Part shown: piece by piece, positions 39,580 to 51,500 of the stretch
Position numbering within the stretch: position 1 is the stretch's first letter
How the letters are laid out: every line of letters begins with the position of its first letter
From: Ectobius pallidus
Taxonomy: Eukaryota; Arthropoda; Insecta; Blattodea; Ectobiidae
Direction: 5' to 3'
DNA length: 64,000 nucleotides
Assembly (NCBI GenBank): GCA_964059195.1
Contig: CAXKWD010000005.1
Coordinates: forward strand, 139,277,686 to 139,341,685
Made by a program: the position numbers and the translations under genes
Notes under the pieces: generated by a model
The model's input: only the letters and a program-made list of their open reading frames with translations
The model's database searches: none
Told to the model about the DNA's origin: nothing

Positions 39580-42500
39580 TTTTTTTTTTTTAAATTAATT
39601 ATGTATTATAATATTATGTATATATGACTGATATAAAGATGTGTTGATGTGGGTAAACATTAAAGTGCTGTATGGTTAATTGACTTCTTTGTATTTATGT
39701 GTATGTATATTAATAAGAATATATGCTAAAATAGGTTAATAAGTGGTTTGTCTTCGAAATCATTCTTTAACTCAACAATTAGTAAAATTGCATTAAAGAT
39801 AACACCAATTTTGGGAAAAAAATAATACTAGGCCTATATTTGAGGAAAAGCTCTACTTTTGGAATAAAGTAACACCGCTTTTGGGAAAAAATAACACCGC
39901 TTTGACCATATAATAAGCACACCTTTTGCATGTCCCTACCGATGGATCCTCAATACCCGGTTCTGGTAAGAATGGAGCTGGCTTCCATTGCAAATCATTT
40001 GAAGTTGCATTTGCTTGAACGCTTCCAATCGGTCAATTGTATTCTTAATTGACTCCCAAGCAAGGATCACAGCCTTGTCCTCATCTCAGAGAACTGATGT
40101 ATGAGAACCATCACCTATCCCCGAAAGTCTCCAGGAAGTTGGATGGTCAATAGCACTTCAGTGGATTCCCAACCATGGTAAGAGTCGAAGACAGTTAGAA
40201 GACAGATGATCTAATGCAGCAGGGAACAATATTGCCACGTCATCTCAGCCAGCAATCCTATCAGTCAGCAAAGTCCAATATTACGGCTGCAATCAAAAGC
40301 CAAATAAGGTCCTGGCTGCTGGAAGCTAGTGCCAGGAGGAACTGGACAAAACTTAAATGAACCAATCCTTCAAGACCTTCCAAGAGCCTTTAGAAATTGC
40401 CACTTTTAGAACCACCACCAACCATGACTTTCTTGCGGCCCATCTACACAAAATCAGAATATCTCAATGCACTCTGTTTGGATACCAGAGAATGGATGCA
40501 CCCACCTGCCATGATTTCTGATTTTAGACAAGGTCCATGGTGCTGCTATGGGGGAATACCATGGTGTTGCTCACCTCTATTGGTTTGCACACCATCTAAT
40601 GGCAGATGTGCCAAGGATGGGCATTGGCTAGCCAGTCAGTCGATCAATACTTCTAGTCATAAACTTAGTGAAGTGAAATATCTCTTTTTGGAACTAGCGA
40701 GATCCCCTTACCATTCCTGATTATGCCCTATATAAGTAAATAATTAGTATGTAAACCTGAATAAACATTCTTATTACATATTTCTTAAATTTAATTAAAT
40801 GTTAATTAGTTATTGATTTTAATTGTAGTTGAAATGGAAGAAAGGCTGAAGCAGTGTAAGGAAGTGCAAGAAAAGGGAGATAAAAAAGCAAAGGAATTGG
40901 AAAACAAAGTGAAAAATGCAAAAGCTATTCAAGAACAGGCTCTGAAAAATGCTGAGAAAGAGATGAATGACCTTAAAAAGAAAGCTGAGCAAAGTGCAGA
41001 CCAGTGGACAAGAAGAAAAGAGGTAATTGTTTTTCAGGAGTACAGTAAAAATTTGTTATTGCAGGTATGCCTTATAATAAGAAGTTCATTTTAACAAGAT
41101 TTGAGGAGTATCGGTTCAATGTAGTTTTTTGCGGATTCGCATTCTCTGAGGTATTCTGCATAACGTTTTTGTCTCAAATCACAACCTTTCCCTGTTAAAA
41201 TTGAGCCTGAAATATGGGGTTCGATGCAAAACGCTTTCAGTCCAGAACTTGGTTCGGTGCAAATTACGTTGAGTCCATATTTTAGACGCAATCACATGCG
41301 AAACAGGTGATGCGTTGAACTTTTGCGACGTCTATTGTTGCAGGTGTTCTTCTAATGAAAGCGGCATTGACCAGATGCCGAAAAAGATGTCATTAGCGGC
41401 CAATAATAAAAGAAGAGGAGCATGGATTTTCCATGATTTAACATGCTTAAAAAACATAAATTGTTTAAATTTTGACAATTTGGTACTTCGGCAATAGTTC
41501 ACTTTGTATTAGTGCGATCAGATGTGATTGTAATTCTTAAATAAAATACTAACTTTCATGTTTTTAAATGGTTATTATTATAGTGTTGGGTCAAAACACG
41601 TTAAGTCTGTTACTTTCGAAACTTCAACTATCAATAAAAGATGTAAATGAAAAGAATGATTGTACACACCCAATGCATTTAACTATATATTAATTACTGA
41701 TTCTGATCACAAAAAAATATTGCAAATTCATTTGATGGTTTGGTCACAAACAGTTTTTCGTCATTCCTGAAAAATCATTATTTGTGGACTAAACGCGTTT
41801 TGAATCAACGCTCCTCATTTCTTTTATGCACTGTCATCAGATTTAAGTATTATACACTATTTTTTGTGTACAGGAAGAGCCATCAATTCCAAGGGCAAAT
41901 GTAGTTACTTGTCTGCCTATACCTCAAAAACCACCTCTTTTCTCAAAATGAATGCACCACCAAGTAAATCTTCATAAGTTTAATACTCAGAAAACAGTAA
42001 TTCATATTATAACTCATCAGCTGGGCAATGAGTAGTTGGCAATGTTGCTTTCTTTGATGCAAAGTCGTGGGTAACATTTACTTATTCTAATTGCTGAGTA
42101 TGTCAGGATTCATGGAGAATAGAATAATTCAGTATTGTATCTATCTTGTAATATGGACCATCAGAGTAATTTTAAGTTTTGGGAAGGGTAAAGAAGTGCT
42201 CAGCCTAATAGTATTGATTACAGTCTTGACAAGAATATTTGCAGGACAATTTCTAAATTACAAAATTTTTTCCCGAAAGTTATTTTCAACCAACACTGTC
42301 TACATTATACCTAGGGAGGGGTTTATTATTTAGTTTCTTGTTATACCGTATATGTATGGCTCAGTCTTAAAAGCTTAAAATGCATATGCCTTTTATTATT
42401 ATTATTAATATTATAATAATACACATCAATAGACATGATTGTTGTGGCATATGACGCATGGGAAAGGAGATGGCTGTTGTTATGTTAAAGATTTCATAGT

Positions 42501-45500
42501 GATTTTAACAATTTACTCTTTTAATCCATTGTAAAAGAATGAAGGAAAGAAATAACTTTAAAATGCAGATACCTGTTTATAAGTAGCTTTGATACCTTAG
42601 AAGCCTCCCCTTAAAATTTGCAATCATAGGCAGCTAATTTTGTTCCTTGTAAATTTTGAAATACTATTTCTACTACCAAAAAGTAGTGGTGTGACAGTCC
42701 ATTTATTTGAGGATATACCATAATGGATGCTCAAGTCAGAAATATGTGGTTCATAAATCAACTTCAGTGGCTTAGGCAATGTTAATTTCAAAACAGATGG
42801 TACAATCCACAACTAAAGCTTGGGTTCTGTTTTGGTGAATGATGACTGTCAACTCTTATGGATCTTGTTGAAGAGGTGCAACCTATTGTAGGGGTTGACT
42901 GTGTACACTTTTTTGCTTCATGTACCATTATTTTGGTAGGACATGATTTATGGATCTTCATCCTCATTTTCAACTACATTGTATTGTCTTCTGATAATCT
43001 GATCAAAAAGTTCAAAAAAAGCTCATAAAAAGCCCTCGAGGTGCACATCAGGATCTTCCTGAGAAATAATTGGCATTTGACAATGTAATTAAAAATAAGG
43101 ACAAGGATCTTTGAAATATGTCCTACAAAAATAATGATAAGCGAACCAATAATTGTGTACAGTCAAATCGAATAATAGGATTAATTAATTTAGACCACAG
43201 AAGCTTAAAACAATTATGTTACAAATGTTATAACTTGATCGTGTTCACTGTTGTTTTATTTTTTAAGGGTTGTAAACTTTCTTGCTTGCTTCAGGAATGT
43301 GAAAGTTTAGAATTGGAAATAAAGGAGTTGAAATCTGCAGTTGAAACAGGACATACACAAATCAGGGCTGCCCAAGAAACAGTTCAGCAACTGAAAGAAG
43401 AATCAGAACAGTTGAAAACCCAAGTAGAAGAGGCTAAGGTATCATGTTTTCCATATCTTCTAGTGACATTTCTAGAGACACCTTTTGAGTGAAGTGACAT
43501 TTAGTGTTATATTTTGAAAATTATTATATTCTTAACTTGTAACCATATATCTTCATCGTTCTGGCAGAATTCACTAAGTCTAAAATCTTAGTTTTGCGAT
43601 ACAGGTGTTTTAAAGTTTGATTAAACCATATATGAACTTGGTGAATATAGAAGTATTAGTTACTTGGAAATGGGTCGGGATATTAAATAGTGAGTTCTAT
43701 CTGCCTAAAAAGCATCCTTTCATCAATGTAGTAGTACATATAACTAAAAATGGCAATTTTTGAAGTTAGTGACTTCTGCCGTAACGACGACAATATATAT
43801 TATTATTTATATTATATTATTTTATTTTGTTTTAAAAATTTTCCTCCCTTGAGGATTGCCCAAACAAAACTAAATTAAATACTAATAAAATATTAATAGT
43901 CTGCCACTATGCGGGAGTTGGTGGCATGGCTGCCTTCCAACCTGGCGGCTCAGGTTAGATTCCAGGTCTAGTCAGGGATTTTTCAACAGTGGAAAATTTC
44001 CTTCCTGGGTTCAGGACTGGGTGTTGTGTAGTCCATTCATCCTCATCCTGTGAGAAAGAATGCACCCTTGCCTGAAAGAACCTTGCTCAAATTGTGGTTA
44101 TCATCCCATGGTTTCGTTGTAGGTCTGGACTTGCCTTTGGCAAAACACATCATCATCGAGATATTAATACAAGTACGAAATGAATAAATTTTAAACATCA
44201 AATCTAATTATATAATTCATTTCTTAATTTCTGAAGTATTTTGAAGTACTGTTGTTTAAAGTACTATTTTAGAATTTTTCCTATGCCTCTATCATCAAGC
44301 CAGAATAGTAATAATTCTAACATTTTTTGATAGGCCTATTTGTACATGAAAATGGATAATCAAGAATTTGCTGTATTACTTCATTTATTTTAAAAAAGAC
44401 ATAATAAAGCATAATCTGCTAAAAGATAAAGCATAATGTGGGTTGAGAGAGAATCTTATACAAAAATACACTATTATAACATAGGCTATTTATTTATAAA
44501 AGTTGGAAAAATCAATGTTTCAGTCAATATCAAGTTAAAATTAAAGCATAAGTTTAACACATTGGACTGATGGCTATCAACGTTTAATTACACTTATTTT
44601 CAACATTTCTGGTTGCCAATTGGGGTTTTGCTGTCACTAGGGCATCCCAGTTACACTTGCTCATCAGGAATAACCACAACAAGCAGTGATGTGATATAAA
44701 TAGATTATTGGGCAGCACTCACCACAAGCAATGATTCCAAACAATTCCCTCAATTGCTATAGGGCACAAATTTGCATTAAACAACAATTGGTTTGAACAG
44801 GTGAAGTCAGAATGAAAAATTCAATGCCATAGCCGGGATTTGAACCAGGATCTTCGGCTCTCCGTGCCGATGCTCTAACCAACTGAGCTACCATGGCAAC
44901 GTGCTAGTACAACATTAAATTCTCCAACTGACTCACAATCCCACAATTCTGGGATTGTGAGAATTTAATGTTGTACTGGCATGTTGCCATGGTAGCTCAG
45001 TTGGTTAGAGCATCGGCATGGAGAGCCGAAGATCCTGGTTCAAATCCCGACTATGGCATTGAATTTTTCATTCTGACTTCACGTGTTCATCTTAGCCTAC
45101 ACACGGCCAGTATGAAAGAATTATCATTCAACAATTGGTTTGTTCCTATAGCACTCCAAACCATGAACATATAGTTCACGCATATGCATAATGTCAGTTT
45201 CCATACGACGCACAGCAAAACTGTCAATGTGCACAGAGTGTGAACTACGTGTTAATGATTTAAACTTATAGCTTACATCAAGTAAAGCTATAAGTGTTTA
45301 TAAGTTACCATTTTTAATGATGATCCAGTAGTTTTACTGTTTATATCACTTCCTTTTTAATTGTTATGTTTGTTTCAGAGTGTTCTAAGAACAAACCTAT
45401 CATGTTAATGAAACTTTCAATATTATCAAATATCAATATTTTCTTTAAGATGTAAAACTGTTATCGATATTAGTAATCAATATTTATATCAATATTAATA

Positions 45501-48500
45501 TTTTGCATCCAATATCCCATCCCTAGTTCCTATAATAATGCATTCACATAAAGATCACACTGGGTAGTTTTAAGAATTAATCTTGGTGTTTGCACTATTG
45601 TTTTATAAGTGTTTTTCATGAGAGATGTAATTTTACTGATTTGATATTCCTCTCAACAGGCCGTTGCCCAAGAATTGCAAAGTCAGGTGAAAGCACAGAA
45701 AGGTACAATCAGCGCTATGAATAAAGAAATTGCACAACTTGGGCAAAGAAAAGAAAAGATTGTGAAAGAAAATGGGGAATCTGAATTGGAACTAAAAAAA
45801 TTAGAGCATGAAGTGTCTAATATTGAGTCAGAATCTAAAGAATGTCAGTCAAAGGTAAGAATGCTTTATGTAGTTACAGTGAAATCTCAGTATAAAGTAC
45901 ATCAGAAAATTGTTTTATACAGTGAAATCTCAGTATAAAGTACATCAGAAAATTGTTTTATACAGTGAAGCAATATCCTCTGTTATTTAAATAAAGTGGT
46001 TGATATTTAAACACTTTTAGACTTCACTTTTACTTACATTTTTGCATACTGTAGGTTTTATAGGCTTTGCCAACATTTTCAATTGCTGGTCAACCATCTT
46101 ACTTAATTAAGATAGAATTCATTAGAGAATTTTTCCAGGCTTGTATTGTAGGCCGTGGTCCAGTGAGGTTTGGTTTTCCCAATGTTTCACTGGTGACTGT
46201 CCGACATCCTCAGGGGTCCTCTGTCTACAACAGTCGCCAGTGAACTGAGCTAGATCTCACTGTCACTCCTATTTATATCGTTGCATCTATGTCAAAGCTG
46301 CCATACGCCACTTACCACCAGATAGATCTGAAGAAATCCATTATGAGGCCACACGCATTTTACGCAGAATTTGCCGCATGTCATAGTTAAGATGTTTAAG
46401 CTTGTCTTTCTTTAGCCACGGATATAAATAGGAGCGACAGTGAGGTCTAGCTCAGTTCTCTGCCGACTGCTGTAGACAGAGGACCCCTGAGGATGCTGGA
46501 CGCAGCCACTGGCAAAATGTTGGGAATACCAAACCCCACTGCCTACAAGTCCAGAAAACTTCTCTAATGATTTAACACTGGGTGTGATAGCCGAAGCTGT
46601 TATGTAACATGGAATTATTTATACTTTATTCTGAAAAGTATATTATACTGAAACAACCAAATGTTTTACAGTTAACCATTCGATACAAAATCATTGTGAG
46701 TTTACAGTAATTAATGCAGTAATCATTACTCCATAACATTTGCCCATGTTCATACATTGAAAGAATTTTTTGTTCTTCCTTTAATATAGTTGACATTGTT
46801 GTTGGTTTTATATTGTAAACGTGTGCTCTTAATTTATTTTTAATCCACACAGCACATAAGTAACATCCTAGTTTTCAGTAATTGGAAGGACATGAAGAAT
46901 TACATTTGAAGATGCTACAGCATGCAGTAGATAGGACATAATACTTACAGCCACACTTGGAGAAACTTGCTCCTCCATGCCTTTGCCATATTGTATTCTC
47001 TCATTATCGATCGTTGTACTTTTGAAGTAGATGTGATTTATCATTTGAAAAGATTTAAATCATATACTAATATAAACTTAATAAATATTTGTGAACAAAA
47101 TAAAGATGTAAAAGCCAATTATTAATTTTTGATGTTTACATTTTTTGTAACTTAATACTGAAGTGATCTTAACTATTTATTTTATTTCATTGCAGGTTTC
47201 AGCTTTGGAAAGGAAATACTCATGGATTAATGATGAAAAGCGGTATTTTGGCAACCCTGGAACTAGTTATGACTTTAGAGAAAATGATCCACGGGAAGTT
47301 GGAAAACGCTTAGCAAAACTTCAAGAGAAGAGTGAGAAGTTGGGTCGTAATATTAATACCAGAGCCATGAATCTTCTTGGAAAGGAAGAAGAACAGGTTA
47401 GTATAAATAATACGTAGAAGACTTGTGGTTTCTAAACTTAATTGGTTTTAAATTAATATCAGTTGAAATTTACTTCATTATATACATTGACAATAGAAAA
47501 TAATTGACAGTCAATAGTTCCATGGCCAACCCTACTGTATAGACACAGATCCCGAACTCCTGATATGGCCTCATAGATAAAAGGAGTATAAACACAGCTG
47601 AATTTAAAAAAAAAAAAATTGTGGAATGCAACTTGTTTCATGTTTGGTGATTTTAAATAAAATGAGGTGCTTTTATTGTGAATCCGTTCCATAGTTTCGG
47701 CGGTAAGTTTGATCACTTACGTAACAATGCATTGCTGGAATTCATGATTTTGTTAAATTTATTATTGTACTATTACTTGTATATTGAAAAGCTGGTTAAA
47801 ATTAACATATTATTTTGACACTCAAGCTTAACACTGAAGGTCCAAAGGGTTCAATGTGGAAGTATCTATTGTCCCGTACTCTCCTCCCTAAACTGTTATA
47901 CTGACCTTTACTCATTGGCGTCCACAAATCCATTGTAGTAGGCTTATAAATTAAAACATTATGGTAAATCCTACCATTGATGCACATTAGATATGCCTAC
48001 AAACTTTTTTTTTAAATTTAATTTTAATTTTTTTTATTTTTTAAGTTTCGAAATTGGAGTGTGCATTAGATTTGAGTAAATAGGATATGTTAATTGAAGC
48101 CTCTAACATGAGTTCTTCTCATCTGGGGCTTTCATACAAGCTTCATATTTAAGAGTTTTATAATGATTCAAGTATGTATTTAATGTAATAAATAAAATGA
48201 TAGAATAAAAACAAATTAAAAACCAACAAGATCTTTTTAATGTTGAAAAATCATTAAGTTAAACAAATCTTATAATTAGACTTCGGATTTTAGGTAAAAA
48301 CCTATTTTAATCCTTAAGTGATATATGGACGAAAACTTGTATATGCATGTTTCATAAGTCACCATGCCTAAAACGGATATTTTTATAGAACCTAAAAAGC
48401 CTATTTTTACGTTAGAGCCTAATATTGCCTTTTTGGCTTGTTTTTCCTCTAAAGTTCAAAATAAGTCATTTTTTTATTATAAATTATAGCATTTATTTTC

Positions 48501-51500
48501 AGTTAGTACTAAATTTTTAGCTCGGAATGTGCAGTACATGACGTAGTTAAATAGTAAGGAATGTTTCATCTTCAATAGAAAAATTCTTTGTAATTTCCAA
48601 GAAAAGGTAGTGTTTTTCTCCCGACTCCCACATCCAGTAAAAATAAAAAATAAAAAAATAAAAAAATAAAAACTTCTCTGAATCACTGAGGGATACAAGG
48701 GGTTGAATATGCTAGCGTGCGTACCTTCTGGATGCCGGGATTAGGTTTGCACTGTTATGGTAGTAATACAGGTCCTAGTAATAGGTCTATATAATTCTGT
48801 GTACCGTAAGCCTATTTCTGTGTTTAATCATGATTATTGATTAATGGTGACTTCAATAAATATAATATTCTGCATTGCAATTGAGATATTTCAGAAAATT
48901 GGCAACTTAACGATTTTATAAGAGACTATTTTACGATTTTTAGAACCTATTTTAAAATTTTTAGAGCCTATTTTAGGTACCTAAAACAGCATTTTTAGCG
49001 ACCTAAAAGTCCGAAGTCTACTTATAATTTTCATCTTATTTTTAATAACAATACTTATATTTTTCCTTTCAGTACAACGATTTATTAAGAAAGAAGAGAA
49101 TAGTTGAGAATGACAAAGCTAAAATTAATGCAGTAATCAAGCAGCTGGATGAGAAGAAAAAAGAAGCCCTTCGGAAAGCATGGGAACAAGTGAATAAAGA
49201 TTTTGGTTCAATCTTCAGTACTCTGCTACCTGGAGCTCAAGCCTGCCTTCGGCCTCCAGAAGGCATGGATGTCCTTGATGGTTTAGAGGTATATACTTGA
49301 ATTTAGGCAGTATTTTTTGTAGGATATGATCTCAAAAAGATTCAGTTCTTTTCATAAAATTGTTGAAAAGCCAAATATACATTTCTTTATAAATACAGCA
49401 GCACCATGCTAGTCCGAAAACCCGGATAATCCAAACCCAAATTTGAAATCACTATTCACCATCTTACTGAGCTGGAGTGCTTTTCTTGGGTTAGAGGACT
49501 ATTCAGTGCAAAAACCATACAAAAATTGTTTCATAAAATTTTGTTCAAAGTCTGAAATTTTTTATATATGGCGCTCATTGATTAACTTCTCGGTCACAAT
49601 TCCGAAAAATTGTTCTATTTTGAATTTATTTTTCTTCCAATCACTTACCGTTGCTTTACCGTTAGGTAAAACAGCCACATATTAATTCAGCAAGCAGGAA
49701 CTGGAAGTCAGGTCTGTTTGATATAGTTGATGAAATTCAAGTTGTGTGTGACAGTAAAATTGTAGGATATATGCATGCATTTATGCATTTATGACCTAAA
49801 AAACATTAAAATATTACCAATAAAATTTCAAATATGTATTTACCACTTACACATTGTGTATATTTTTTTTAAGTTTCATTACAATACATTTTATTAAAAT
49901 ATAGTGTTAATTATTTAAAATATTTGTAAATTCTCAAAAAGTATTATTATAATGCAAAATTTACAAAATATGATATGAAACTTCAAAATTTCTTTAATAT
50001 GCACAAAAATATGACCTAAATATGCATATTCTTACTAAATATGCTACAATCATTGAAAATTTCCTAAATAAGTAGTTATATGCACAATAAAAGCCGTTCC
50101 ATTTTCACCAGGATGCTTGGAATCGGGTTTAATTAGTCGGAAACCTGAAATAATGGAAAGGGGGAAAATATGACATGTCATAGAAATTCGCCCCCTAATG
50201 ATCTCCTTCCTAGTGCAAAAGTATGGTAATAAGTGTTTCTGTGTTTTCAGGTGAAAGTTGGCTTTGGAGGCATATGGAAAGAAAGTTTGGGAGAATTGAG
50301 TGGTGGTCAGAGATCATTAGTAGCTCTGTCTCTTATCTTGGCCATGTTGTTGTTCAAACCAGCACCAATTTACATTCTTGACGAAGTAGATGCTGCATTG
50401 GATTTGTCTCATACACAGAACATTGGCAATATGCTCAAAACACATTTCAAAAAATCACAGGTAAGATTTTATTAAGTGCCAGTATGGTACTTTATGAGAT
50501 TGTGTGGGGGACGAAAAATGTCTGTCCGTCCGTCCGTCCGTCCGTGTGTCTGTACGCGCTCTAACTCAAATACGCTTTATCAAATTTTAATGAAACTTGG
50601 TATACGCGTTTATAATGTCCATGGGAAGAACCCTATTGAAATTGGACCAAATCGGTTCACCGATACCGGAGTAAAACCCAATTTAGTGTATATTTTAAAG
50701 GCGCCATAACTCACATACGCTTTATCGGATTTTCATGAAACTTGGAATACCTATTTATAATGTCCATGGGAAGATGTCTATTGATATTGGACCAGATCGG
50801 TTGGGCGGTACCGGAATAATGCCCAATTTAGTGCCTTTTTATGGTAATATATCACAAAGGCGTGGATAACTCAAATACGCTTTATCGGATTTTCTTGAAA
50901 CTTGGTATACGAATTTATGACGTTTTTGGGTACAAGCCTATTGAATTAGGGCCAAATCGGTTGATCGGTACCAAAGTAACGCGTATATCAATATTAATTT
51001 TGTAATCAATATTCTTTCAAGGCCCACAATGTAAGCTTATTAAAAAAACTTAACAAATTGCCAATCGTTTATTCATATTGTTAGCAGCCTTCATTGATTT
51101 GTTTCTTCATAACGATGTCAGTGTGGCTAAATAATAACTTAAATAAACAATTTATAACAACTAGCCGTTGAATATTGATATTATAATGTGTATTCTATGG
51201 TTATGTAGACTACCGATATTTACATTAGGCTATATTTTACTGTGAGTATTTTTCTTATCGTTCCTGTGCAGCAATATACCTAATGTAATTCCTGACAGAT
51301 AGATTTCATATGCTTATTATTCATTCATAACCTTTAAGGCTGCTTTAAATTGAAACAGAGATATCAGCGAATCGTAGGTCTATTGCATCATTATTATTAT
51401 TGCCGGCACATTTTGTTTTTGGAGTTAACTCGGACATCTATTACAAAAATAACTTTTATGCATGGGCCTTTCATAATTGCGTGTATCACTGATTAAAAAA

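Larger units (their letters stand above)
44801..45082. repeat. palindrome of two head-to-head tRNA-like sequences
   Basis: The arms 44801-44943 and 44944-45082 are nearly exact reverse complements. Each arm carries a 73-nt tRNA-like sequence that can fold as a cloverleaf (minus 44825-44897, plus 44986-45058). Outside the palindrome the 14-bp direct repeat CAACAATTGGTTTG occurs at 44782-44795 and 45129-45142, consistent with a target-site duplication of a retrotransposition event. Confidence 0.8.
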
